From Pelagibacterium limicola (GTDB taxonomy: Bacteria > Pseudomonadota > Alphaproteobacteria > Rhizobiales > Devosiaceae), in contig NZ_JADQDB010000002.1 of assembly GCF_015694405.1 (NCBI RefSeq), forward strand, positions 310,001 to 374,000: 64,000 bases of DNA. Reading direction: 5' to 3'. Made by a program: the position numbers and the translations under genes. A model generated the notes under the pieces. The model made no database searches and was not told where the DNA came from. It was given only the letters and a program-made list of their open reading frames with translations. How positions within the stretch are numbered: the first letter of the stretch is position 1; every line of letters begins with the position of its first letter. Below, in pieces: positions 40,618-48,991 of this stretch.

Positions 40618-42101
40618 CAGTCCAGTCCGAGTTTCGCCTTGAGGATTTCGTTGACCGCCTGTGGGTTGGCCTTGCCGCCGGTCTGTTTCATGACCTGACC
40701 GACGAACCAGCCCAACAAGCCGGGCTTGGTCTTAACGGCTTCGACCTGACCGGGGTTCCCCGCGATGATCTCGTCCACGATCTTTTCGATCGCCCCGGTG
40801 TCGGAGACCTGCTTCATCCCGCGCGCCTCGACGATTTCCGCCGGATCCCCGCCCTCGGACCAGACGATCTCAAAGAGATCCTTGGCGATCTTGCCGGAAA
40901 TCTCGCCCGAGCCGATCAGGTCGATAATAGCCCCCAGCTGATCCGCCGACATCGGGCTGTCGTCGATGTCGAGGCCCTCCTTGTTCAGGCGCCCGAATAG
41001 CTCGTTGATGACCCAGTTGGCAGCAAGCTTGCCGTCGCGGCCCTTGGCAACCGCCTCGTAGAAATCGGCAAACCGACGGCTCGAAACCAGTACGCTCGCG
41101 TCGTAATGCGAAATCCCGTAGCTCTCGATGAAGCGCGCGCTCTTTTCGTCCGGCAACTCAGGCAGGTTCTTGGCCAGCGCCTCGACGAACGCATCGTCGA
41201 ATTCGAGCGGCAGGAGATCGGGATCGGGGAAGTATCGGTAGTCGTGCGCCTCTTCCTTGCTTCGCATGGCGCGGGTCGTCCCGGTCTTGGGGTCGAACAG
41301 CCGCGTTTCCTGGTCGATGGTGCCGCCATCTTCCAGAATGTCGATCTGCCGACGTGCCTCGTATTCGATGGCCTGGCCCGCGAAGCGAACCGAATTGACG
41401 TTCTTGATCTCGCAGCGCGTACCGAATTCACCGCCGGGTCGCCGCACCGAAACGTTGATGTCGGCGCGCATCGAGCCCTGCTCCATGTTCCCGTCACACG
41501 TGCCGAGATAGCGGAGGATTGTCCGCAGCTTGGAAAGATAGGCCCTGGCCTCGTCCGATGACCGCAGGTCCGGCTTGGACACGATCTCCATCAACGCTAC
41601 GCCCGAGCGGTTGAGGTCGACAAAGCTCATGTTCGGGTGCTGATCGTGGATCGACTTGCCCGCATCCTGCTCGAGATGCAGCCGCTCGATGCCGATTTCC
41701 ACTTCTCCATCCTCGCCCAGATCGAGCAGAACCTTGCCCTCGCCCACGATCGGGTCCTTGAACTGGGAAATCTGGTAGCCTTGCGGGAGATCGGGATAGA
41801 AATAATTCTTGCGATCGAACACCGAACGCTTGTTGATCTTAGCCTTGAGCCCCAGCCCCGTCCGCACCGCCTGGCGCACGCATTCTTCGTTGATGACCGG
41901 CAGCATCCCGGGCATCGCCGCATCGACGAAACTCACATTGGCGTTGGGCGGGTTGCCGAACTCCGTGGACGAACCGGAAAACAGCTTGGATTCGGACGTC
42001 ACCTGCGCATGGACTTCCATCCCGATGACCATTTCCCAATCTCCGGTCGCGCCGGAAATGAAATATTTCGGGTTCGGAGTGCGCGTATCGACAATGCTCA
42101 T
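40617..42101 (-). CDS. gatB: Asp-tRNA(Asn)/Glu-tRNA(Gln) amidotransferase subunit B
   Basis: A 494-residue subunit that binds misacylated tRNA and activates the acyl group by phosphorylation in the indirect route to Gln- and Asn-t[15 protein letters not shown] near residue 23, [19 protein letters not shown] (split 93-111), [10 protein letters not shown] and [10 protein letters not shown] are GatB signatures; the C-terminal YqeY-like tail domain is complete. gatB lies about 5 kb from gatC/gatA, as in many alphaproteobacteria. Confidence 0.97.
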   Translation of the reverse strand: MSIVDTRTPNPKYFISGATGDWEMVIGMEVHAQVTSESKLFSGSSTEFGNPPNANVSFVDAAMPGMLPVINEECVRQAVRTGLGLKAKINKRSVFDRKNYFYPDLPQGYQISQFKDPIVGEGKVLLDLGEDGEVEIGIERLHLEQDAGKSIHDQHPNMSFVDLNRSGVALMEIVSKPDLRSSDEARAYLSKLRTILRYLGTCDGNMEQGSMRADINVSVRRPGGEFGTRCEIKNVNSVRFAGQAIEYEARRQIDILEDGGTIDQETRLFDPKTGTTRAMRSKEEAHDYRYFPDPDLLPLEFDDAFVEALAKNLPELPDEKSARFIESYGISHYDASVLVSSRRFADFYEAVAKGRDGKLAANWVINELFGRLNKEGLDIDDSPMSADQLGAIIDLIGSGEISGKIAKDLFEIVWSEGGDPAEIVEARGMKQVSDTGAIEKIVDEIIAGNPGQVEAVKTKPGLLGWFVGQVMKQTGGKANPQAVNEILKAKLGLD

Positions 42102-42186
42102 GAATAGCTCGGAAATGGCTGGGGATTTCGACGTTTCGATAGCCCAAATGGGCGAGCGAGGCTAGCCCAAATACGTCCCGGTCGAG

Positions 42187-42594
42187 CTACATCTTCTCGC
42201 CTGGCAAGGCACTCGCCTGCCTTACCCAATCGGCAAATTGCGCCTCGTCGAACGCGTCCTCAAACAGGTGAAGATACCGCACATCCTTCTGCTTGGAGGC
42301 AACCGGCGGCACCGGGTCGAGCGACGCCCCACGGTGGAAGGCAATCTTTATGTATTTGTCGAAGCAATGAAGGCTGAGGAAATAGTGGTCCCTTTCCATG
42401 CCATACAGAGGCGAGTTCCACTTCACCGCCTTCAACACCCCCGGCACGACTTCGGAAATGATGTCGTCGATCCTGCGGCCCACTGCGCTTTTCCAGCCCG
42501 GCATGGCCGCGATATAGGCATCGATGGGCTCCTGCCCGTAACCCTTGGGAATCTGAGGGTTTCCGCCTGACAATAACACCGGCTTGTCTGGCAT
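42187..42594 (-). CDS. DUF1801 domain protein
   Basis: A 135-residue protein of the YdhG/DUF1801 fold. IDAYIAAMPGWKSAVGRRIDDII and AVKWNSPLYGM in the first half, and CFDKYIKIAFHRGASLDP in the second, are the family pieces. Function is not established for the family. It starts four bases after the stop of the small membrane protein gene and ends the ArsR-SRPBCC-led series, so it may share its regulation. Confidence 0.82.
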   Translation of the reverse strand: MPDKPVLLSGGNPQIPKGYGQEPIDAYIAAMPGWKSAVGRRIDDIISEVVPGVLKAVKWNSPLYGMERDHYFLSLHCFDKYIKIAFHRGASLDPVPPVASKQKDVRYLHLFEDAFDEAQFADWVRQASALPGEKM

Positions 42595-42597
42595 GAT

Positions 42598-42819
42598 CTA
42601 GGCCCCGGACGTCCGGCCGAGCCAACGCGCCACATAGGGGCGTATGAACAGATAAAGGCCCGTTGCCATCAGCAAGAAAAGGGGCGGCAGCGGCAGGTAA
42701 AAGAGCATGCTGGTCTGGTCCTGCCCCGATATCGCGGCATAGGTCGCAAAGCCGACGGTAATCAGAAACACAAAAGACACCCAGCGATGCGTCTGGCGGA
42801 AAATCACGTTCCAATTCAT
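42598..42819 (-). CDS. Two-helix membrane protein, function unknown
   Basis: A 73-residue protein with two clear membrane helices (about 14-31 and 39-59) and basic ends. Opening NWNVIFRQTHRWVS resembles small membrane proteins that accompany SRPBCC/ArsR pairs in alphaproteobacteria. It lies 24 bases downstream of the SRPBCC gene and three bases before the DUF1801 gene. Confidence 0.65.
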   Translation of the reverse strand: MNWNVIFRQTHRWVSFVFLITVGFATYAAISGQDQTSMLFYLPLPPLFLLMATGLYLFIRPYVARWLGRTSGA

Positions 42820-42843
42820 TGGAATTACTCCCTTGCTTGAAAC

Positions 42844-43272
42844 TCAATCGAGCTTGGCCACGGCCTTCTCGAGATTTTCGAGATGCTGCTCCCAGCCGTA
42901 TTTGGCACCGCCCAAAGCCTGCTTCTGATCCGACCGGAAGCCTTGTTGCTCCATGCGGATCAGCGTACCCCGATCCGTCTCGCTGAGCGTGAAGGTCACC
43001 ACGCTTCTGAGATCAAACGCTGCCTCCTCGTGAGAATGGTCCCATCGATAGGAGAGCCTCGAATGCGGTTCGATGGCGAGAAATTCGCAATCCACCCCAC
43101 CCCAATCCCCTTGGAGTCGGAATTTTTCGCCCGGTCCGAGGGCAAAATCGGTCTTCATCAGCCATTCCGAGATCAGGTGCGGCTGGGTCAGCGCCCGCCA
43201 GATCTTTTCCGGCGGATACGGCATCTCGCGTTCGACGACGACGGTGCGGATTTCGGGTGCAGTATCGGTCAT
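42844..43272 (-). CDS. SRPBCC (AHSA1-like) protein
   Basis: A 142-residue START/AHSA1-fold protein: VEREMPYPPEKIWRALTQPHLISEW opens the helix-grip fold (positions 13-37), and YRWDHSHEEAAFD to the C-terminal helix completes it. Such proteins bind a hydrophobic ligand and commonly pair with ArsR regulators. Its ATG overlaps the arsR stop by four bases. The ligand is unknown. Confidence 0.86.
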   Translation of the reverse strand: MTDTAPEIRTVVVEREMPYPPEKIWRALTQPHLISEWLMKTDFALGPGEKFRLQGDWGGVDCEFLAIEPHSRLSYRWDHSHEEAAFDLRSVVTFTLSETDRGTLIRMEQQGFRSDQKQALGGAKYGWEQHLENLEKAVAKLD

Positions 43273-43589
43273 TGGTCCATCCTTTTTAGCAAATCTTCGA
43301 GGTCGTCGAACCGGCCTGACCAGAATTCGGTCATCTGGTGCGTCCAGTCGACAAGGGGAGCGAGCGCGCGGTACCGCGCGCTGTAATGGGTTTGCCGTCC
43401 TTCCGGGCGATCGAAAACGAGCCCAGCTTCCTTGAGCACACGCAGGTGCTTGGACACGGCCGGCTGCGAAATTCCCGCCCTTGCGGTAATCGCCCCTACG
43501 GTCTGCGATCCCTCCAGGCACAACCGTTCAAAAATGCCCCGCCGGGTCGGGTCGGCAAGTGCGGCAAACAGGGCGTCGGCGGATTGCAT
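43269..43589 (-). CDS. ArsR-family transcriptional regulator
   Basis: A 106-residue winged-helix repressor. ALADPTRRGIFERL and GISQPAVSKHLRVLKEAGLV are the ArsR helix 1 and recognition helix. The metal-binding cysteines of ArsR/SmtB proteins are lacking, as in the subgroup partnered with AHSA1/SRPBCC proteins. ATG at 43589 was preferred to the GTG two codons earlier. A strong promoter with an overlapping operator lies just upstream, so autoregulation is likely. Confidence 0.88.
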   Translation of the reverse strand: MQSADALFAALADPTRRGIFERLCLEGSQTVGAITARAGISQPAVSKHLRVLKEAGLVFDRPEGRQTHYSARYRALAPLVDWTHQMTEFWSGRFDDLEDLLKRMDQ

Positions 43590-43600
43590 CGTCACGATTG

Positions 43601-43654
43601 ATAACTCTCTGGCTATGATTTTGACTCATAACCAGCGAGCTATAGGTTTGTCAA
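43601..43654 (-). promoter_or_regulatory. arsR promoter and 17-bp inverted-repeat operator
   Basis: Minus strand TTGACA (43654-43649), 17 bases, TTATGA (43631-43626). Two 17-base arms, 43601-43617 and 43627-43643, separated by nine bases, are inverted copies matching at 14 of 17 positions (core CCAGnGAG). One arm covers the spacer and -10, the other the start of the transcript, as expected for repression by ArsR. Confidence 0.65.
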
Positions 43655-43796
43655 CCCCTCGTCGTTTTTCTCAGACGAAAGGATTCTCGAACGAACCATG
43701 TGTCTTGAGCAAAGCCGTACCGACCCGGCACAAGGCCGGGAAAGCAAACTTAGCAAACTGGGGAAATCGCCAGAGGATGAGAAAGGCGCTGCCCGC

Positions 43797-44312
43797 CTAC
43801 CGAGCCTCGACCACGAGCCGTTTTTCCATGCGCACCTTTTCGATACGCTGACCGAGCATCCGGGAGAACTTCACCCCGCGCCATACGACCGTATATCCTT
43901 CGCGGATGTAGAACCGGATCGCCCCGCCGTTCTCCGCGTGGGTTTCGAGCACGCTCACATCGTATCCAGCCCGGAAAATGTCCTGCTCGATTCGGCCCAG
44001 CAACAACTGGCCCACGCCCTTGCGCTGGAACTGCGGTGCGACCCAGAGATCCGAGATATAGGCGCTCATCGGTTCGCACACCGACCATCCCATGAGCGTC
44101 CCGTTCTTTTCCGCCACAGTGATCGCCGGCGAGGCATTTATGCAGAAAAGCTGGAAACTGAGCAGAAGTGCTTCGCGCTCGCTCTCGAGCGTCGCATCGG
44201 CCTCAGGCCGTAAAATCTGCCGCATGCTCGAATCCCAGGCCGCAAAAGCCAGCCGCCCAAGCTTGTCGGCTTCGGCGATGGAGGCTCTGCGCAGCGTCAG
44301 GTTTTCGAGCAT
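43797..44312 (-). CDS. GNAT-family N-acetyltransferase
   Basis: A 171-residue GNAT protein. The acetyl-CoA pyrophosphate loop is QFQRKGVGQLLL near residues 94-105, preceded by YISDLWVAP (strand 4) and followed by LETHAENGGAIRFYIREGY (strand 6/helix 4). Acceptor unknown. Transcribed after the chorismate mutase gene with a ten-base gap. Confidence 0.87.
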   Translation of the reverse strand: MLENLTLRRASIAEADKLGRLAFAAWDSSMRQILRPEADATLESEREALLLSFQLFCINASPAITVAEKNGTLMGWSVCEPMSAYISDLWVAPQFQRKGVGQLLLGRIEQDIFRAGYDVSVLETHAENGGAIRFYIREGYTVVWRGVKFSRMLGQRIEKVRMEKRLVVEAR

Positions 44313-44322
44313 GGCACGGGTC

Positions 44323-44637
44323 CTAGCCCTTGCGGGTCCTGGCGATGATGATGCCCTTTTCGTAATTTATATTCCAGCCAATAAGTGTGCGCCAGATCAA
44401 CTCGGCCTGGTCCTCGTCGAGATTGAGCCCCGCAGCACGGTCCCGCACCCTGGCAATGACCGCCTCGATTCGCACGGGATCGTTCGCCTCATGCGGGTCC
44501 GTCTTGATCTCCGCCATCCGCGTCACATAGCTATGCCGCTCTGCGAAAAGCTCGATCAGCGCCTTGTCGATCCGGTCGATTTCGGCACGAACATCGTCCT
44601 TGGTCTCACAGGCGGCGGGGGGATTGATGGCAGTCAT
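44323..44637 (-). CDS. Chorismate mutase (AroQ type)
   Basis: A 104-residue all-helical enzyme converting chorismate to prephenate for Phe and Tyr. VRAEIDRIDKALIELFAERHSYVTRMAEIK (residues 16-45) is the long first helix with the Arg and Lys that bind substrate; RVRDRAAGLNLDED and the C-terminal IWRTLIGW helix follow. ATG at 44637 has GAGG six bases upstream. The frame upstream to 44814 lacks family sequence. Confidence 0.9.
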   Translation of the reverse strand: MTAINPPAACETKDDVRAEIDRIDKALIELFAERHSYVTRMAEIKTDPHEANDPVRIEAVIARVRDRAAGLNLDEDQAELIWRTLIGWNINYEKGIIIARTRKG

Positions 44638-44770
44638 GGGCATCCTCAATTCACGGTCGAACAAGGTGTGCCCCGCCTTCCCCTCTTTTTCAACCCGGCA
44701 CAGGACCAGGATTGAACCATTACCCGTCTTGGCATAGGTAACCCTGGGCCAATCTAGAAGGTCACCACGA

Positions 44771-45289
44771 ATGGTCATTCTCCCTTCAAAGCGCGATCCG
44801 CGATTCATTACCATTCGTCGGGGCGGTACACTGACGGACGAGCATCACAGATTGCTTGCCCTTTGGGCTGCACAATGCGCCGAGCACGTCCTCCATCTGT
44901 TTGAAAGAGCGAAGCCCGGCGACTCCCGGCCCCGTCACGCTATCGAGGTCGGGCGCGCATGGACGCGCGGCGAGGTCACAATGAAGGAGGCCCACAAGAC
45001 GGCCTTTGTCGCCAACGCTGCGGGGCGCGACCTGACAGGGGCCCCGAAGTTCGCAGCGCTCGCCGCCGGACAGGCCGTCGCGGTCGCTCACGTCGCCGCA
45101 CACGAACTTGGCGCAGCCGCCTACGCGATCCGGGCCGCCCGCGCAGCCGTGCCCGAAGCCGAAGGCGATGCCGCCGCAGGCAGCGAATGCCTTTGGCAAC
45201 GCGAACAGCTACACCCGGAAATCCGTGAACTTGTGCTGGACGACCAGATACGGCGCAACGATATCTGTTGGGGCGTCTTTGCCGTCTGA
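44771..45289 (+). CDS. Imm-5-like putative immunity protein
   Basis: A 172-residue alpha-helical protein resembling the 'putative immunity protein' (Imm-5-like) family: HRLLALWAAQCAEHVLHLFE near the start, RAIEVGRAWTRGEV, the Ala-rich AALAAGQAVAVAHVAAHELGAAAYAI split over about 97-122, and the C-terminal RELVLDDQIRRNDICW. ATG at 44771 is the family start judging by RDPRFITIRRGG. No polymorphic toxin gene is visible next to it, so it appears as an orphan. It is divergent from chorismate mutase. Immunity function is only a family label. Confidence 0.75.
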   Translation: MVILPSKRDPRFITIRRGGTLTDEHHRLLALWAAQCAEHVLHLFERAKPGDSRPRHAIEVGRAWTRGEVTMKEAHKTAFVANAAGRDLTGAPKFAALAAGQAVAVAHVAAHELGAAAYAIRAARAAVPEAEGDAAAGSECLWQREQLHPEIRELVLDDQIRRNDICWGVFAV

Positions 45290-45328
45290 CGGGGCTTGCC
45301 CTCGCGCGTTCCAGCGGCGTATTACTGG

Positions 45329-45424
45329 ATGATGTTTACTCTGTCTGAGCTCTGCTGAGGCCTCATCCCGAGGGGATGAGGCTGATAGATCGAACCTTCC
45401 GGCTGCCCTGCGGTTGCGGGCAGC
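45329..45424 (+). promoter_or_regulatory. Nine-codon upstream ORF and two hairpins before yjhX
   Basis: Two consecutive ATG codons at 45329 and 45332 open a nine-codon frame ending in TGA at 45356-45358. Two bases later begins a perfect 10-bp hairpin, GCCTCATCCC (45360-45369) with GGGATGAGGC (45373-45382) and a GAG loop. A second, GCTGCCC (45402-45408) with GGGCAGC (45418-45424), abuts an out-of-frame ATG at 45425. The first could terminate the upstream gene; together they look like a leader. Confidence 0.45.
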
Positions 45425-45477
45425 ATGGATTTGTTTGACCGGCGGCGAGCCGCCATCAGCAGACAGACATTTCATCA

Positions 45478-45735
45478 ATGGACATCTCAAGAGAAGAACA
45501 GCGGGTGCTGCATGCACTCGCGCAGGGTGGATATATCCATCCGATCAAGGACGAACGCGGCAAAATCCTCGATATCGAATGCTATAATCGCGATGGCTGG
45601 CTCTTGACCCAGTGCGACATGGCGCTGTTCAAAAAGCTTCGCCGCCGCAAAACAATCGCCTCGCAGAACGGCGGCCCGTACCGCATCACGCGGCGCGGGG
45701 TCGAACTGGTCCGCAGCCAGGTCGATAACCGCTAA
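45478..45735 (+). CDS. yjhX: YjhX/TopAI-family protein
   Basis: An 85-residue protein matching the YjhX family along its whole length: ISREEQRVLHALAQGGYI, the ECYNRDGWLLTQC centre, and GGPYRITRRGVELVRSQVDNR at 65-85. E. coli YjhX (TopAI) is a toxin that inhibits topoisomerase I and is neutralised by the acetyltransferase-like YjhQ. No yjhQ is adjacent; GNAT genes exist at 43797 and 48521 but are not neighbours. There is no good Shine-Dalgarno before the ATG, which fits leader-controlled translation. Chromosomal homologues without a partner may not be toxic. Confidence 0.88.
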   Translation: MDISREEQRVLHALAQGGYIHPIKDERGKILDIECYNRDGWLLTQCDMALFKKLRRRKTIASQNGGPYRITRRGVELVRSQVDNR

Positions 45736-45751
45736 ACCGCCGACAATATAA

Positions 45752-45811
45752 ATCCCCGCCTCTCAAAACAGACCGAAACTGAACGGTCGGTCTGTTGGAA
45801 GAGGCGGGGAT
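45752..45811. terminator. Long two-part hairpin downstream of yjhX
   Basis: Outer arms ATCCCCGCCTCT (45752-45763) and AGAGGCGGGGAT (45800-45811) pair over 12 bp; inner arms AACAGACCGA (45767-45776) and TCGGTCTGTT (45787-45796) over 10 bp, with a 3x3 internal loop and a 10-base apical loop. It follows the yjhX stop by 16 bases. No U-run; either a terminator or a stable 3' end. Confidence 0.6.
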
Positions 45812-45839
45812 AATTGCCGGATATCAAAATTTTAGCTGT

Positions 45840-45868
45840 ACGAATTGAACGAAATTCGTTCAATTCGT
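45840..45868. terminator. Perfect 29-base palindrome between convergent genes
   Basis: Two perfectly complementary 14-base arms (beginning ACGAATTGAACGAA) flank one central A. It lies 11 bases beyond the stop of the gene at 45880 on the minus strand, with AT-rich sequence on both sides, so it fits a bidirectional terminator. Confidence 0.6.
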
Positions 45869-45879
45869 CTGATTATATT

Positions 45880-46194
45880 TCACTGGCGCGTCGTTTCGGA
45901 CAGCGCCAGCGCCATATGTTCCCATTCCAGCGAGACTGAAGGTGCTGTCCGGCGCTTGCCCGCGCGGCGGTACCAGTAGTCGGCATTGCCCATGTCGGCC
46001 TCGATCCAGTGCAGCAGTGCATGCACCCAATCGAACGCTTGCACGCCCTCCATCTGCTGCACGATCCGGTGGGCCTCCTCCCACTCGGGCCCCATGCGGA
46101 ACTCGCCCTTCCTGATCCACCATAGCGCCTGCAAGGGCATGCTCATGTCCTTGGGCGGTGCAGACCAGTCGAGCGTGGTGAAGATATCGGACAT
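45880..46194 (-). CDS. Conserved protein of unknown function
   Basis: A 104-residue soluble, Trp-rich protein. The segments LQALWWIRKGEF, WEEAHRIVQQMEG, FDWVHALLHWIEADMGNADYWYRRAGK belong to a widespread bacterial family seen as a small helical repeat unit, resembling a single TPR-like hairpin; I know no function. ATG at 46194 has GGTGA eight bases upstream. It ends at the palindromic terminator and is separated from the pentapeptide gene by 74 bases. Confidence 0.75.
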   Translation of the reverse strand: MSDIFTTLDWSAPPKDMSMPLQALWWIRKGEFRMGPEWEEAHRIVQQMEGVQAFDWVHALLHWIEADMGNADYWYRRAGKRRTAPSVSLEWEHMALALSETTRQ

Positions 46195-46268
46195 ATGAAA
46201 AGTCACCGGAAAAGCTGAGATGAAGTCCAGTTAGCGCCAATGCAGCGGCGAAGCAATACTGCGAAGGG

Positions 46269-47033
46269 TCAGGGGAAAACCTTGATCCCGATTGCGCGGA
46301 CGATGTCGGAAAGCTGATCGGAGGATACCTTGATGCCCTCGAAGCTGGTGAGCCGCGTCACGTCGATTCCGAATAGAATAGCCTCGCGCAGATCGGCGTT
46401 GTCGAGGATCACACCGTCAAGGTTGGCCTCGCTCAGATCGGACCCGCGCAAATCCGCGCTTGAGAGCACGGCCTGGGTAAAATCGGTCTGGCGGAGGCTG
46501 CATTCGGTCAGTATGCAATCGGCGAGTCCGGCCTTCTCGAAATTGGCCAAATCGAGCATGCTACCGATAAAGGTTGCCCGCGAAACGCCGGCCTTGCCGC
46601 CAATGGGCTTGCCGAACCGGGCATTGCCGAAATCAGCACCTGCGGCCTTGCAATTCCTAATCGTCACATCGAAAAGTTCGGCGAACTCAAAGCTGCAGGT
46701 GGCGAGATTGCAGTTCTCGAAACTGGCGCCATTGAGATCGGCCCTTGAAAAGCTGCAGCCTGTCCGTGTTTCGCTGTCAAAGAACGCGCAGCGCAGGAAA
46801 ACGGCATCGGTAAGATTGGTGCCGGCAAATCGGCAGCGCGAGAACGTGCAATCCTCGAATCGCGCGCCCGCCAGTTCAGCATCGCCCATCAGAGCATCGG
46901 CAAGGACGCAAAGACGCGCAACAAGCCCGCCTTCGGCGAGGTCCGACCAGTCGATTGCAGAAAGGTCGGCATGTTCAACGGGCTTGCCCGCAACCAGCAG
47001 AGCTTCGAACTGCCCCTGCCCGATCACCACCAC
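46269..47033 (-). CDS. Pentapeptide-repeat protein
   Basis: A 254-residue protein in which A(D/N)Lxx-type pentapeptides run from about residue 50 to 240 (e.g. [35 protein letters not shown]), predicting a right-handed quadrilateral beta-helix. Two blocks are separated by a short loop near 135-150 ([12 protein letters not shown]). Some such proteins (Qnr, MfpA) mimic DNA and protect gyrase, but most have no known role. It starts with three successive GTG codons overlapping the gatA stop by ten bases, so it is coupled to gatA. Confidence 0.85.
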   Translation of the reverse strand: MVVIGQGQFEALLVAGKPVEHADLSAIDWSDLAEGGLVARLCVLADALMGDAELAGARFEDCTFSRCRFAGTNLTDAVFLRCAFFDSETRTGCSFSRADLNGASFENCNLATCSFEFAELFDVTIRNCKAAGADFGNARFGKPIGGKAGVSRATFIGSMLDLANFEKAGLADCILTECSLRQTDFTQAVLSSADLRGSDLSEANLDGVILDNADLREAILFGIDVTRLTSFEGIKVSSDQLSDIVRAIGIKVFP

Positions 47034-48508
47034 TTGGCCGGCGCAAGATCGAGATTTGCGCTCTTTTCGATCACCCGACCCGCGGCGAACAGCGTTTCCT
47101 CGTCGAACGGCTTTCCGATAAGCTGCAACCCGAGCGGCAGCCCCGCGGAATCCTTGCCCGCCGGCACCGCGATGCCCGGCAGCCCGGCCATGTTGACGGT
47201 GACCGTGAAGATATCGTTGAGGTACATCTTGACCGGATCGGCATTCATCTCCTGGTCGGCAATCCCGAAGGCCGCCGATGGCGTCGCGGGCGTCAGGATC
47301 GCATCGACCCCGGCATTGAAGGCATCCTCGAAATCCTTCTTGATCAGCGTCCTGACCTTCTGTGCCCGCACATAATAGGCGTCGTAATAGCCCGCAGAGA
47401 GCACATAGGTCCCGATCATTACCCGGCGCTTGACCTCGCGGCCGAACCCGGCGGCGCGGGTCAGCTCGTAAAGGTCCGTAATGTCCTTGCCGGTCACGCG
47501 CAGCCCGTATTTGACCCCGTCATAGCGCGCGAGGTTCGAGGACGCCTCGGCGGGGGCGACGATATAGTAAGCCGGCAGAGCATATTTGGTGTGCGGCAGG
47601 GAAATATCCTTGACCGTCGCCCCCTCTGCCTTGAGCCATTCGAGGCCCTCCTGCCAGAGCTTTTCGATCTCCTCCGGCATCCCGTCCATCCGGTATTCCT
47701 TGGGAACGCCGATGGTCAGCCCCTTGACACCCCGCTCCACCGCCGCCGCGAAATCGGGCACGGCGATATCGGCAGAAGTGGAATCCTTGGCGTCGAACCC
47801 GGACATCGATTGCAGGAGAATCGCACTGTCCTCGACCGTACGTGCAATCGGTCCCGCCTGATCCAGCGAAGATGCGAACGCCACGATCCCCCAGCGCGAG
47901 CAACGCCCATAGGTCGGCTTGATCCCGACCGTGCCGGTGAAGGCCGCAGGCTGGCGGATCGAGCCGCCGGTATCGGTCGCAGTCGCCCCGGCGCACAGCC
48001 ACGCGGCCACCGCAGCGGCCGAGCCACCCGACGAACCGCCTGGCACCAGATCCTTGTTCCCACTCTCGGCACGCCAAGGGTTCATAACCGGACCGTAATA
48101 CGAGGACTCGTTGGATGAGCCCATTGCGAACTCGTCCATGTTGAGCTTGCCCAGCATCACCGCGCCATCTCGCCAGAGATTGCTGGTGACCGTCGATTCG
48201 TACTCGGGCTTGAACCCGTCGAGAATATGGCTGGCCGCCTGCGTGTGGATGCCCTTTGTCGCAAAGAGATCCTTGATCCCCAGCGGCACGCCTTCCAGCG
48301 CTCCGCTCTCGCCCTTGGCGAGCTTCGCATCCGACGCCTTGGCCATCTCGCGCGCCTGCTCCGCGGTGACGGCAATATAGGCATTGAGTTTCTCATTGGC
48401 CGCCTCGATAGAGGCAAGATAGGCGTTCGTCGCCTCGAGCGCGGTGAAATCCTTCTTGGCGAGCCCGTCGCGAAGGGACTTGAGGCTCAAACGAGTAAGA
48501 TCGGTCAC
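47024..48508 (-). CDS. gatA: Glutamyl-tRNA(Gln) amidotransferase subunit A
   Basis: A 494-residue amidase that releases ammonia from glutamine for GatB. The Ser-cisSer-Lys centre is visible: Lys in [14 protein letters not shown] near residue 79, the Ser-rich [13 protein letters not shown] near 154, and nucleophile Ser in [16 protein letters not shown] near 179. Length and order are normal. It follows a GNAT gene that separates it from gatC, and overlaps the pentapeptide gene at its end. Confidence 0.97.
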   Translation of the reverse strand: MTDLTRLSLKSLRDGLAKKDFTALEATNAYLASIEAANEKLNAYIAVTAEQAREMAKASDAKLAKGESGALEGVPLGIKDLFATKGIHTQAASHILDGFKPEYESTVTSNLWRDGAVMLGKLNMDEFAMGSSNESSYYGPVMNPWRAESGNKDLVPGGSSGGSAAAVAAWLCAGATATDTGGSIRQPAAFTGTVGIKPTYGRCSRWGIVAFASSLDQAGPIARTVEDSAILLQSMSGFDAKDSTSADIAVPDFAAAVERGVKGLTIGVPKEYRMDGMPEEIEKLWQEGLEWLKAEGATVKDISLPHTKYALPAYYIVAPAEASSNLARYDGVKYGLRVTGKDITDLYELTRAAGFGREVKRRVMIGTYVLSAGYYDAYYVRAQKVRTLIKKDFEDAFNAGVDAILTPATPSAAFGIADQEMNADPVKMYLNDIFTVTVNMAGLPGIAVPAGKDSAGLPLGLQLIGKPFDEETLFAAGRVIEKSANLDLAPAKWW

Positions 48509-48520
48509 TGGATAACGTCC

Positions 48521-48988
48521 TTAAACCAACGCCTTCTCGAAGAAGGCTGAGTATTCGCTGTCGGGATAATCGAGGAAAGGGCCGCACTTGGTGAAACCGC
48601 GGCGCTGATAAAGCCGCCAGGCGGGTTCGAACCCTTCGGCGTCGCCAGTTTCAAGCTTCAAAGTCTTGATGCCTTTGTCGCGCGCCAGTGCCTCGATGGC
48701 ATCGAGAATGAGTACCCCCACGCGCCGGCCCCTGACTTCGGGCAGGGTGTACATGCGCTTGACCTCTCCCAACTCTCCATCGATGACTTTGAGCGCACCC
48801 ATGCCGACAGCCCTGCCCGCCTCGTCCCGGGCGACGAAAACGGTTGTATCGGCTCCTGCCATCTGCTCGACCGTCATCTTGAACTGAAACTCTTCGGGTG
48901 AAAGCGGCAGCAGGTGCGCATTGAGCGCAGCGACCAGCGCGCGCACATCATCCTGCAACGGCGTCTCGACGGCGACGGTAACGGCCAA
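48521..48988 (-). CDS. GNAT-family N-acetyltransferase inside the gatC-gatA unit
   Basis: A 155-residue GNAT protein. GALKVIDGELGEVKRMYTLPEVRGRRVGVLIL (about 63-94) covers strand 4 and the acetyl-CoA loop RGRRVG; LKLETGDAEGFEPAWRLYQRRGF is strand 6 and helix 4, the signature of the MarR-linked/YhhY-like subgroup. It starts at a TTG three bases after the gatC stop with GGAG eight bases upstream, and ends 12 bases before gatA. Acceptor unknown. Confidence 0.85.
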   Translation of the reverse strand: MAVTVAVETPLQDDVRALVAALNAHLLPLSPEEFQFKMTVEQMAGADTTVFVARDEAGRAVGMGALKVIDGELGEVKRMYTLPEVRGRRVGVLILDAIEALARDKGIKTLKLETGDAEGFEPAWRLYQRRGFTKCGPFLDYPDSEYSAFFEKALV

Positions 48989-48991
48989 TTT

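Noticed and set aside
45752-45811. Possible integron attC-type recombination site
   Set aside because: The ends lack the RYYYAAC/GTTRRRY core pair and no cassette-like array or integrase is present.
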